This document shows, one piece after another, positions 48,730 through 59,699 of a stretch of 64,000 nt of DNA; positions within the stretch are counted from its first letter, which is position 1; every line of letters starts with the position of its first letter. A program made the translations under genes and the position numbers. The stretch is taken from NCBI GenBank assembly GCA_007922225.1, contig ML679956.1:19904689-19968688 (forward strand). The letters run 5' to 3'. The notes beneath the pieces are model-generated. The model did no database searches, had not been told where the DNA came from, and was given only the letters and a program-made list of their open reading frames with translations. This DNA comes from Emydura subglobosa (taxonomy: Eukaryota; Chordata; Testudines; Chelidae).

Positions 48730-50415
48730 GAATTTAATATATTTTAGTGCTTCTGGATTTTAAGGTAAGGTCTAGTGCCCCATACAGTAGGAGCAAGTTC
48801 TATTCATTCTTCCTTACATGCCAATGCACCTTGCTCCTGACCAACTCAAGCATCTCTACTATGACAATGACACAGAGACTATCCTGAGAACAAATGACCA
48901 GTTGTGCCAGAAAAATGCCTAGCTTTGACTGTAAGTAGAAACTAGATTGTGTCTGGGGCTATGTTTCATTCATATATTTATAGTCTCTATTCCCTTCCCA
49001 CCACTTTTCTGGGGAAGTAATTACTGATTCCAAATATTAGATCAATATATGGATGAACATCAGCAGGGAGGAAAGACTAACTTTCCGCTTGATGGAAAAA
49101 ATTACATGAGGGCACAGGATTATGGGCCTTTAGGTTTTGCAGGGTTCTCCCCCCATCTAAACATGCATACACATACAACCCCAATCCCTTTTTTGGTGGG
49201 AGTCCCACTCCTGTGCTGTAATTTCAGTCTCCCTGAATGCAGTTCTAACATATGACCCTACCTGAATAGGATAATCCCAAGAGGATATTGAATATTTTTC
49301 TCAGGCAGACACTGGAGCAATCCACAATTTCAGAGAAATATACTTGGGTTGAGAAAACAAGCCTCCCATAATGTTATTTTCCTTAAGAGGACAAAGAACC
49401 CTGGTCTGTGAAACCTGCAGGGACAGTTTTGGCTGCATGTGATTGGAAAGGTAGAGACAAGAACTTGTCTTTATGAAAATGGATTATTAATATTCATGTC
49501 TGAATTATAGAGCAAGAAATCCAAATTTGAATGTTTTCCTTCATGTACAACTTTTGTTGATTCAACCAAATTTATTTCTTATTTAGGGCAAATTGGAACT
49601 TATGCCTCCAGGACAATTAGCACAGTGTTATGTCAACTTTTACTGCAGGTACATTTTTGATATTGAGTAATTTGCATGCTACTTTCAGTTCCAGTCTGTC
49701 TCTCAGTCTGTTGTTGCTCTACTAGATAATGGGTACTTTTAATTTTATTTTTCCTTCCTCATTTCAGGCATGTGTATTTAAAAAAGGGCAAACCACATTG
49801 GGTGTAAGAAAATACTAATTAATCTGACAAACCAAAACTTTGTGGTTCAGATATTTTTTCATCACTTTTAAATGATAAAAGGTTTGGGTAAGTGTCCCTT
49901 TTTTAGAGGATTATCTACACTGAACCAAACCTGCAAACATTTTGCAGTTGCACATCTGTGCATTTATTTATTGCGTTGGGAACAATAGCATTTAAGCTTG
50001 GAGGCAATTTAGAAAATCAACTGAGTTTAATAAGAGCTCATCATGAGCAGGAGGAAAAAAAAAAAAAAAAAGTTCTGAACTTCCAAATAACCTGACTGTC
50101 CAGTAGGATATCAAGTGACAAATTCACCATGCGAAGCACTAAGCAAGCCATATACTATATTTCCTCAGAACAAGTTCCTAGTGGCCTTTCATATCCTGGT
50201 AGCATGATGCTTTTTCTTGGATCATATGAAAGCTACCTTTTAAAAAATAATCCTTTTATACTCCATGTATATTTGTTTTTTAAATCTCTTTGGGCATTCC
50301 AGCTATAGTACCTCTTCTTAATTTACTGAACATTTTGTTTATTTCAAAATCTTTGAAGCTGATGCAATATTTGTAAGCTACAATAAGGATGATATTTTAA
50401 AGGGAATGTTTATAA
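48730..50415. other. Unassigned non-coding sequence
   Basis: No gene was seen. An A-tract lies at about 50055-50071. Confidence 0.5.
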
Positions 50416-50420
50416 TGTGT

Positions 50421-50496
50421 TTTGATACAATTTAGATACATGTTGTGTAGATGTACACAAAAATTTAGATGTTTGATACAATTTAGATACATGTTG
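50421..50496 (+). repeat. Direct duplication, 51-bp period
   Basis: The 25-base sequence starting TTTGATACAATTTAG occurs identically at 50421-50445 and 50472-50496. This is a recent local duplication or replication slip. Confidence 0.85.
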
Positions 50497-50499
50497 CCT

Positions 50500-51360
50500 T
50501 AGAGTAGTAGAAAATCTGAGGAGGAGGCAGTTTAATGCTTCATTAGTATACTTTTAACTAGTTCAGTGTTAGCTTGATTTCCACCCACCCCGCACTTCCA
50601 TACATAGAGGAGGAGTATTCTAGTAAAAGGTGACTACTAAAGGGATAAATATATCTTTCTATATTTCTTTCACAGTATTTCCAAAGCAGGTATTTTCATG
50701 GAGTATGACTAATTTCTTATATGCTTTGCATGTCTGTACTGTATAGTAAACCTAATATGCTCTCTGAATCAAACCAGACATACAATGTAAACAGTACATT
50801 GTCTCTGCAAACTATGCTGATAGTTTCAAGTGCTTTGCATTATTTATTTGAAAATGTCTGTTGCTTAAACACTGATTTTGACTGTGTTTTTGAAGTGGCA
50901 GAAAGTCTTCCAGTTCAGATCCATTTAGAGAAAAGGGAAAACTGCTTACTATAAATTTAAAGCACTACAATAGAAAATGGTGTCAGTAGGGATGATAGTG
51001 AATCAAGTTCTCTGAAGAAAAGGTAATTGAATCTTCCAAACAAATGGTTGTATCACTATCTGAATTTCGTTTCCTCTCTCTCCCCTCTACCATTTGTATA
51101 CTGAACATGTAATTTGATTATGCCATCCCCAGAAGAGTACACTACCCGAAAGCAAATATTTATTATTTCAAGTGGCTGGTTCTCTACTCCCAGTAAAATG
51201 ATTTTGAACTTTACCTGATAACTTGAACATATTTGCAGAATAATTGTTTATTTCTTGAGTTAACTAGCAATGGGCTCAAGCAATGCAATTTGGATCTGGA
51301 TTTCAAACACCTCAGTTTTTGGCAGTCCCAGCATTTGCTTTGGACTCATATCTAATATTA
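50500..51360. other. Unassigned non-coding sequence
   Basis: No gene or repeat recognised. Confidence 0.5.
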
Positions 51361-51362
51361 AA

Positions 51363-51492
51363 ATTTCATATTATTATTGTTATTTATTTGTATTACGGTC
51401 ATGTTAATGAGCCCCAGTGAAGGATCAGGATCCAATTGTGCTGCACAAACAGAGTAAAAAGATGGTCCCTGATCCAAGGAGCCTATAGGCTA
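51363..51492 (-). repeat. L2/MIR-type tail fragment, minus orientation
   Basis: 'tattattattgttatttatt', 'tgagccccagtgaaggatcag', 'aaagatggtccctgatccaag' and 'gagcctatagg' form the reverse-complement tail. This is the clearest of the five copies. Confidence 0.65.
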
Positions 51493-52096
51493 TGTAATCC
51501 AGGCCAAACCCTTCCAGGATGTCCAGAACCATAAGGTTGGAAAGATCTGTGGTAGTTAGAGGTGCTATTGATTTAGATTCCCCTTGCTCTGTTGAGGAAG
51601 TTTGGATAAGTGATTCCCATACTTAACATTTTAGGGGGCCAATCCTTCCATTCATCATCCATCTCAGACCATACTTGGTAGTAATGGGAATGAAGGATTG
51701 GATCCTTAAAGTAGGAAACCGGTTAAATTTCATAGTTTCCAACAGAAATTAAATCTCTATTTGTTCCCAAAATTTCTTGCCATCTTGACTTCATTGAAAT
51801 CTCATGAGAAACGGGATTGACCAAAGCCAGATTCTGAAACCTTTATTCCTTATGAATAATATATCACTTCACAATGAGTTTTCTGTATTTCAGAGTGTCC
51901 ATTTGAGAAGGGAGGACCCAATCATGCCATGAGCTCCATATAGATGAATCTCTGCAGAAACCATTGCATGATTGGGGCCTTACATACTACAAGTGTTAGG
52001 GGAGTAAAATTTTTTCTCATGAGTTTTGAGTCTATTTAATTGAGAGTAATAACAGTGACTCAATGTAATATTAGAAAAGGACCATTGTCGTTAGAG

Positions 52097-52394
52097 CAGG
52101 TCGGATCATTTTTCCCCCCTTTCTGATAATTTTAATGACAATGGAAAAACAAATCAATTTTCATTGATATTTTCCATGGAAAAATTAGAGAATCTGAAAT
52201 ACAGCTCCCATAAGGCACTGTAGTGGCTTTTCATAACTGAAATATTTCATTTTCCCCCACCCTCCTAGCCACTCCATTTTTTTTTTTTTTTTTTTTTTTT
52301 TACAGAAACTGGACATGATTAAAAATAAATTTAGTCTAAAATTCAATTTTCCATTAAAAAAATAGTGGCAGTGGAATATTGTCAATCAGCCCTA
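52097..52394. mobile_element. AT-rich MITE family copy (298 bp)
   Basis: The left end 'caggtcggatca' and the inverse of the right end 'tagggctgattg' are decayed versions of the CAGGGCTG termini at 14.5 kb. It shares 'acagctcccataagg' with the 18.6-kb copy. It contains a 25-base T-tract (52277-52301). Confidence 0.55.
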
Positions 52395-52984
52395 CATAAC
52401 ACTGTTACTATATCAATCCCAAGATCAAATATGAAGACGAATATGGTATGTTGTCCTGACAATATGAATCTTTGAAACATTATTTTCATAGTTTGGTATA
52501 GATCTACCAACTCTAATAGCACAAACAAAAATCATTTAAAAATGTCTTATTTAAGTGAAATTTCAAATAGAGAAAAAATCTTCCCACTCTCTTTTTGAAT
52601 AAGCAAAACACAGTAAGTTGTCTGATTAGATGCATGCAATATTTCATGATAGTCTTTAGAAAATAATACTATTATTTTAAAAATAAATCACTTTAATGAC
52701 TACATCAATACCTAAAGTTTACATAGGTGATAGCCAGAGATCATGAAAAGGATAACATATCTTCCTCATGTTTCAGTACAAGTTGCATTCCTTTAAGAAT
52801 GTTTTTAATAAAATTCCAGATAAAGTTTGTTGATAAATTAGCAACTAATTCATATAAATTTTCCAAAGTAATACCAAAATAATTAAAAAATGAAGGAAAT
52901 GGTGTCTGTTCTAAATAATTTCAACTTGAATATATGTTGTGATGAAGTGAGAATTTTCTGAAATATTTTTATGAATCCTCTGTG

Positions 52985-52989
52985 CACCT
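52985..52989 (+). repeat. Left 5-bp target duplication of solo LTR
   Basis: CACCT, identical to 53756-53760. Confidence 0.85.
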
Positions 52990-53755
52990 TGTTGGAGGCC
53001 CAGTACAATTTGAGTTGCTTGATCATTGTCCTACAGGCCTAGCGTAGCTTCAGTTGCTTGCTTGGCTATTCTGACCTCTGTAGCATGACATCTTCCAGTT
53101 AGCAGAGATGAATAGGACTGCTGAGTAACCCTATAGATGTCTCAGTTTCTGCATACCAAGGCACATAATGAGACAAAATACAGATACTGTGTGCTTTCAG
53201 CTGCACATAGATAAGGGTGATGGGAACAACAAGTTGTCCTTGAATGTCTGGGGGTACACAGTTTCATTGCCAAGGGACATACTTTTACTCCATCCTTCTT
53301 GTCACCAGATGATGTTTTGATAACCCCAATTATTATGGTGAGAATGGAATGTAGTTAAGGGTGAAAACCCAATGTAGTGAATTAGCATAAATGATAATGC
53401 ATAGAGAGATAATTAGGTGAAGGATGTTTATGGAAGTGTATAAGAAGTCACTATTTAGACAAAGGGGCATGCTGCATCAACACCTGACTCTATAGGAGGT
53501 GCTGCCAGTTGGACCAGAGGATCCACTGACTCCCTGGCAGGGCCCCTGAAGAAAGCCATTCCTGTATACAGCCTTCTGTGTCAGTGCTTAGCTCTCAAGA
53601 TTTAATGAGTATGATATATTGTAGTTAACTTTAGGCTTTGTATTTAACTAGTATATCTATAGAAAACCTTGCACATTAAATCTTATTGATCTGCAAATTG
53701 GGCATACCGTGTCTCACTGGTATCTACATTGATCACAAAGTGTCCAGTAGCAACA
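52990..53755 (+). mobile_element. Solo LTR of an endogenous retrovirus (766 bp)
   Basis: The ends are TGTTG...CAACA, the TG/CA pattern of retroviral LTRs with a 5-bp inverted end. It is flanked by the perfect 5-bp repeat CACCT. The reverse complement recurs at 12189-12919. A TATA-like TATAAGAA lies at about 53439 and an ATTAAA at about 53674; their order fits U3-R-U5 but is only suggestive. No internal proviral genes lie on either side, so the provirus was lost by LTR-LTR recombination. The 5-bp duplication length fits several ERV classes; no class is assigned. Confidence 0.88.
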
Positions 53756-53760
53756 CACCT
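53756..53760 (+). repeat. Right 5-bp target duplication of solo LTR
   Basis: CACCT, identical to 52985-52989. Confidence 0.85.
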
Positions 53761-53844
53761 CAGTTCCCCTGTATATTTTGCATCACTACCTAGTGGTGTG
53801 GGGGAAGGACTAAGTTTGCTCTAAGTGCAGGCTAAGAGGTGTGT

Positions 53845-53861
53845 GGGTGGGTGGGTGGGGG
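53845..53861 (+). other. Potential G-quadruplex
   Basis: G3T repeated three times followed by G5, with single-base loops. This is the most stable loop class in vitro. Confidence 0.7.
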
Positions 53862-55790
53862 CGGCCTAGCTCTCTGAGCCTGAATGGGTCATTAAAAAGG
53901 ACTGACTGAGGCTGACCACTTATCATTGGAAAACCAAGAAGAGAATGGAAAACCCGGTCATCAGGATATTGATACCTAGCAACCTATGGCCCAGAGGGAG
54001 ATGGATTTTCTCTCACTTCTCAGTAGAGAAGTTGAGCAAATATCCCAGCTTGAGAACAAAAGACTGGGGTGGGGGGGATGAGGTGGGTGATAAAAGGATG
54101 GCTTCTAGAAGGGGTCTGGTCCCTCACATGGGAACTAAGGAGGTCAGACACAGACAATGAGAGACAGCCTGAGTATGGGGTTCATTACAGCTTGGCTGGG
54201 GCTCCGGACTAACCACAATGGACTATGCATGGACCTTCATTTCTCCACATTAACCTAACACTTTCAGATTCTGTATGCCAGGTGACTATGTGGTTACCTT
54301 GTTTTGAAAAGGCTGCCCGTGTCGCTGTAAGTACTCACTAAGAGCATTACCTTGAGGTGCTGCAGTACAAGCCCCCTACATGAGTCTGGCTGGGCTGGAT
54401 TTGCTGCAGGGAGCTATGGGGCAAGATGGTGGATGCCTAAGGCCCCATATGGAGGCCATGGGCCTGCCCTTGTAGAACTGTGTGGATCCTTGGGCCTCAG
54501 CACACTAAAGTGGTCATCACAGGAGACTGGTTACAAGCTGGGGCATAGTGACTCCATGACATATGTCAGTTTAGAAAAAGTACTGTCCAACAACATACAG
54601 TAAGAATATATCTCCCAGGACACCAATTAAAAAATGGCAACCCATTTGAATGGTGAAGGACCTTAAATTGTGTCCTTTGTTTGTGAAGAGAGTCCATACA
54701 CTATGTAAAGATCTTTATAACACATGATGAAATGGTTTTTCTATATTTACAAAGTTGATGATTATTTATCTCTTGAATGACAAAATAAAAGAGAGAGAAG
54801 TAAAAAGCATTAATTCCTCTTTCTTCACTGGTGTGTTTTGTTTTTACCACTCAATTTCTTAATAAAATTAAACTGAAATTAAATAGAAAAGTCAAAAGGC
54901 ACCTATGATAATACCAGGATATCTTTGTATTTCTGGTTGAATTATTGTTGAATAAGATTTTGTATTGTTAGAAATTATTGGGTTAAATGAGGTCACGAAG
55001 TTGGAAAGTTAGAGAATTTCTGGATGAGAACATGTGAGTGAATGGGATTAGGGGTTAGGGGACAGTTTTTTCTATTTATAGTGGATCAGTTGTTATAGAT
55101 GGCTCTTGTAGCCAGCTGTAGAGATCCTTATTAAACCCAACTGCAGCTGCTTCAATGGACAATTGAGGATAACTAAGGGAGTTAAATAATTCCTCCAATG
55201 TTTGGGGATATAGAGAACCCCAGGGGTACTTGTGAGGGCTTCAGTCCCTGTTGTGTACAGTAAGAGATTAAACGGTTTACATCTTATAAATCATCTTGCA
55301 ATGAGTCTCCTCCATTGAACATGAATTGCAGTATGATGTCATTGGCTGATAAGATTACCAACCTCTGTGATGTGATTACCAAATGAGGTTGCTGATTTTT
55401 GCATGTGCAGCCTAGACCAGACCAAATTATATCATAGGATCCGTGAACTTCAGGAAAATTAACTGTGTCCATACTATTTGCATTTTACATTTGATATAGG
55501 AGATGACTGAATACAAAAGTAGGTTTTTTTAATAAATCAACTTTGTGTAGGTTGAGTGTTAAAATGGGGTGAGATAATGAAATACTTAATAAACCTAGTA
55601 TTGGGATTCCTGAGACTTATTGTTCTGGGTGACTTCAATATCCATACGGTGGTTACTCTTATGATTTCAATGAGTGTCCAAAACAAATTTTGGCTTACCA
55701 CCTCAAGCTGGTTATACTTCAAAATTGTTTCATCTTGGATTGAAGATTGAGGTGATGAAGATACGTTTGTCATCGTTCATGGGTTCATGA
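53862..55790. other. Unassigned, partly GC-richer sequence
   Basis: 53.86-54.6 kb is GC-richer, with plus-strand frames of 71 and 83 codons and no motif. A G-rich stretch (about 54065-54089) could form another quadruplex. 54.6-55.8 kb is ordinary AT-rich sequence. Part of this may be a diverged LTR element adjoining the solo LTR, but I have no direct support. Confidence 0.35.
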
Positions 55791-55796
55791 TTCTGA

Positions 55797-56065
55797 GGGC
55801 TGACCTACACTGGCAGTGGCGGTCAACATCACGTAGCTTGCGTATCTCCTGTCAATGTACTTACGTTGACATATCGTAGCATCTTCATGGTGCTGCATTG
55901 ATGGGAGATGCACCCACCCGTCGACACAGCCTTACTCCTTTTAGGGAAGTGGATTAATGGTGTTGACCGGAGAGCCCATCTCCCATCGATTTAACAGGTC
56001 TACATGACCTGGTCAATCAATCCTGCTTCATCGATTGCTGCAGATCGCGCAGTGTAGACATATCC
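55797..56065. mobile_element. Harbinger-type MITE (269 bp)
   Basis: The left end GGGCTGACCTACACTGGC and the inverse of the right end GGATATGTCTACACTGCG share the CTACACTG terminus of the 4-kb Harbinger at 29.37 kb. Both sides are flanked by TGA (55794-55796 and 56066-56068), a 3-bp duplication as Harbinger makes. The interior has 'gttgac' and 'atcgatt' subterminal phrases and no reading frame. Confidence 0.75.
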
Positions 56066-56239
56066 TGAAAGGTGGTGCTCCATGAAACTATGGCCGAGTG
56101 AATTTTTTTGACGAAAATGTGGTGTTTGGCTCTCCTCCTGACCCCAACAAAAGGCAGATTCAGTGATACTTAAACATTTTGCAAAGTCAACCTGACCCAA
56201 TTGTGTTAGTACATGCCACTCCACTCCCCACCTCCAAAA

Positions 56240-56430
56240 AATCTGAAAAAATCAAAATGTTTCATTTCAATATTTTCCAAAAAAAAAAAAAAAAAATCCA
56301 TTTGAAATGACTTTTTGTTTTGAAATTTCCTTTAATTTTACTAAAGATATGTAAAATGTTAAAAATGCTGACCTGATTTTTATTTTTATTTTTTTTCACT
56401 TTTCAAAATGGCCAGCAAACCGAATAATCC
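56240..56430 (-). repeat. AT-rich MITE-like segment
   Basis: The phrases 'caaaatgtttcatttc' and 'gaaatgactttttg', interrupted by an A-tract (56279-56296), resemble the AT-rich MITE family. Ends unclear. Confidence 0.35.
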
Positions 56431-56439
56431 GTTATTTGC

Positions 56440-57600
56440 ATAGGTCTACATGAAAGTCTAAGATGTGAGAAAAAACCCTGAGATTCTGTTTTTTAGTGGA
56501 CTCAAGTCTGTTCAACCTCTCAAGCCTGCTGTGCTGCAAATTTAGTCTGATTATAAAATAATGAGAGGTGTGAGGTATTGCAGAAGTAGAGGTCACTTTG
56601 GGGGTAGCAATTTTATTGAATTCTTTAATTAGATTTATGGCTGCAAATCCCTTTGGATTAATTTGTGAATTATTTTGTTTTTTAATTAGTTTTCTGCACA
56701 TGTGCTTAGAGATGTTTAATGAGATAATTCTATAAACTTGAAAATATACAACATGTACACAAACCCACAAAATACATATATGTACATGTACACTTAATCA
56801 CAGAAATGCTGATCTGTGCATTGCTTAAGTTTTTAAATGTATTCATTTATTAACTTAAAATCTGCACACATAGCCTTATCCTGTACCCAGTGAGTTGATT
56901 GGGAGATTTCCCGTAGCTTCTCAGTGGAAGCAAGCTCAGGAACATATTATGAATTTGTGTATCTTCAGGTATTATTTATTTATTTAAAAAAATGCATTCA
57001 GCCCACCTCAGAAATAAAAGTTGTTCTCTTTGGTGCATTGCTACAAGATAACCATTGCTCTTGTGGATAGATTGATTTACAAAAATAAGAATAACAAGTG
57101 TTTCTTATGCTTTGGATATGACATGCCTGATATACTCAGACTTTACTTCTATTCTTAACATGTTAAAATAGTTACACAGATGCTCACTGGTGCTGGGAAT
57201 AGGTCATGAGGAGAAAAGGGAAGAAATGTAGTGGAAATTCTAAACAAGCTCTTCTTTCTGCAATTCATACGAATTATCCTTCAAAATGCAATTAAGTATC
57301 AAAATCATGGACCACACTGTATGCCATGTTATTAAATGATCTAACTAAAGATATTAATCTTATGGGTGGAAGGTAGTGTGAGAATTTGTTTACTGAGATG
57401 TTATGCAAAGTTTTGAAGTTCCTTCCCCACCTTAAAAATAGTTGGAATCCCATATATTATTTTATCTAAGTACTGGAGAAATATAAATTTAAAACTTCAT
57501 AATAGCATATTTAATCATAATGTAGAGCAAACTAGGTAGTCTTTGACATTGGGCTTAATGTGTAAAATACACAAGACATTATACCATAGATAGGGTTTGG
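56440..57600. other. Unassigned non-coding sequence
   Basis: A 112-codon minus-strand frame (56432-56770) has no motif. No gene or repeat recognised. Confidence 0.45.
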
Positions 57601-57602
57601 AT

Positions 57603-58032
57603 AAGGGGCTGGAGCACATGACTATGAGGAGAGACTGGGGGAACTAGGCTTCTTTAGTCTGCAGAAAAGAAGAACGAGGGGGGGGATTTGATAGCAGCCT
57701 TTAACTATCTGAAAGCGGGTTCCAGGGAGAATGGAGCTAGGCTGTTCTCAGTGGTGGCAGATGACAGAACCAGGAGCAATTTTCTCAAGTTGCAGTAGGG
57801 GAGATCTACGTTTGACATTAGGGAAAACCTTTTCATTAGGAGTGTGGAGAAGCACTGGAATGGATTTTCTAGGGAGGAGATGGAATCTCCATCCTTAGAG
57901 GTTTTTAAGGAGTGGCTAGACAAAGCTCTGGCTGGGATGATTTAGTTAGGGATGGTCCTGCTTTGAGCAGGGTGTTGGACTAGATGACCTTCTGAGGTCC
58001 CTTCCAACCCTAATCATCTATGATTCTATGAT
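57603..58032 (+). mobile_element. CR1 LINE 3' end, plus orientation
   Basis: It starts at 'ggctggagcacatgactat' and runs through the end of ORF2 (counterparts of the FSLQKRRTRGG-like and FNYLK blocks) and the 3' UTR. It ends in ATTCTATGAT at 58023-58032, the diagnostic CR1 tail. It is one of the better preserved copies here and is heavily 5'-truncated. Confidence 0.93.
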
Positions 58033-58034
58033 AC

Positions 58035-59450
58035 CTTTTAGAAATCTAGCTATTGGGTCTAAAAATAATGTGAAGTGACATTTTTAAATGTGCAATGAAC
58101 TTTGAGCACTATCATAGTGGTGAAAACATAATCTGACCCATTGAATATTAAACCAGCACCTGTAGTTCCCAGTGCCACTGCTTGGAAACTAGAACATTCT
58201 TCTCTATAAAGGACCGTAGCATATATGGCCCTAACAAGATCTCAGAGGAATGTAAGAGGGTGGAGCATTTCCTGCACCATCATAGATTTCCCCAAGGAGC
58301 AGAAAGGGGTGCAGATGGGGTGGGGCTTTGGCTCCAGTCTCTTCCAGTGTGCCAGTGAGGTGCCTGGAAACTGAGGTAGCACATGAGGGGGTCAGTATGT
58401 CACACCTGGGAAAGGTCCCTAGCACGTTACTTACCTCCTCCCTCTAGAACAGGGAAAGAAGTATGACTGTCACAGTTCTTCTCAGTGGCTCTTTCTAGGT
58501 TTCCACTACAGTAATACAAATAATAATAATATATGATGCTTCATATACAGGGCACTGCACAGTCTCAACCTGTGTGTGCTAACTTTATAGAATAGTTCTT
58601 CACATGTGCATTAAAGATGGTAAAAACTCCCATATTTCTCACTTAAAAGCACTGCAACTCCTGAAAGGCCAGTTTCTGACACCCTTATTCATGTTGAGTA
58701 CTAACTTGAAATCCATAGGACTAATTGCAGAGCAATGTTACTAGCCCCAGAGTAAAGTTCTACTCAGTGTGGGGAAGGTGGCAAAATTTAGTCCAAAACG
58801 GCTTAATATTTTTCAATGACAATTTTTAGACTTTCAATGCACACCAAAGTCTGTACCTGGAGAAAACATATCCTGAGATGGCTGAGATGTTGTGGTTTGA
58901 ACCACAATTCCCACATATTCACAGTAACTACTATCCTATGCTCAATTAGTCTGGGAGTTGAGCATACCTGAATGTATACTCTCTCTCTTACCTGCCAACA
59001 TTTCAAGGGGTTAAAGCAGGATTCAGCACCACTAAATCTGGCCCATGCACCTCTCCATAGATTGAGACAGAGGGGCAGATGGGCTAAAATTGATTGATGC
59101 TGTGACCCTGTGTGCAAGGTAGCAGCACCACTCCGATTATGCCCATCTACCTTTCCATAAAGCAGTGAGCAGGTCAGACCTAAGTGGTGCTGCAGTGTTG
59201 TGTACCAGGTCTCAATGCCACTCAGTCTGGGGGCTCAGGGCAAACTGCCCTTCAACCAGGACAGCGTATTTGGGGGGTCAAAGTAGGACAGTCCTGCAAA
59301 ACCTGGGACTATTGGGGCCAGTATGCCCTTCGATTCTGATTTCATACATTCCCATTTCCTTTTGCATTCACCACATAAATTGCAAAGTTGGCTATTGACG
59401 TGTTCATGAATAGAATATCTGCTTTTAAAGGTAAAGGACCTTATTGTTCA
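58035..59450. other. Unassigned non-coding sequence with a possible L2-type tail
   Basis: 58506-58575 ('gtaatacaaataataataat', 'cagggcactgcacagtctc') resembles the L2/MIR tail in minus orientation. The 58.8-59.4 kb part is GC-richer and open on the minus strand for 104 codons without motifs. Confidence 0.4.
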
Positions 59451-59454
59451 ATGG

Positions 59455-59692
59455 ACTGGACTGGGTCTCAGGAGATTTGGATTTAGGCCCTGACTCAGCA
59501 AGGTACTTGAGCAGCAGCTTCAATAAGATTTCTACTCTCAAACTTAGTTACACACTGTAGGATCTCCATCTCTCTTTACTTCAGTTCTTTCTTTGTAAAA
59601 TAAGGTTAATAATACTTTTCTACCACACAGGGTTGTTGTGCAGAAAAAATCCTTAAGGTTTTTAAGACACTCAGATGCTACGTTGATTGAGG
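59455..59692 (-). repeat. MIR-like SINE, minus orientation
   Basis: The segment includes 'ttcagttctttctttgtaaaataaggttaataatac', 'cacacagggttgttg' and 'ttaagacactcagatgct', in order the reverse complement of MIR. 59.48-59.52 kb ('gactcagcaaggtacttgagc') resembles the palindromic repeat core. Confidence 0.65.
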
Positions 59693-59699
59693 CCATATC

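Noticed and set aside
56432..56770. 112-codon minus-strand frame
   Set aside because: It is AT-rich, without motif or gene signals, and consistent with chance.
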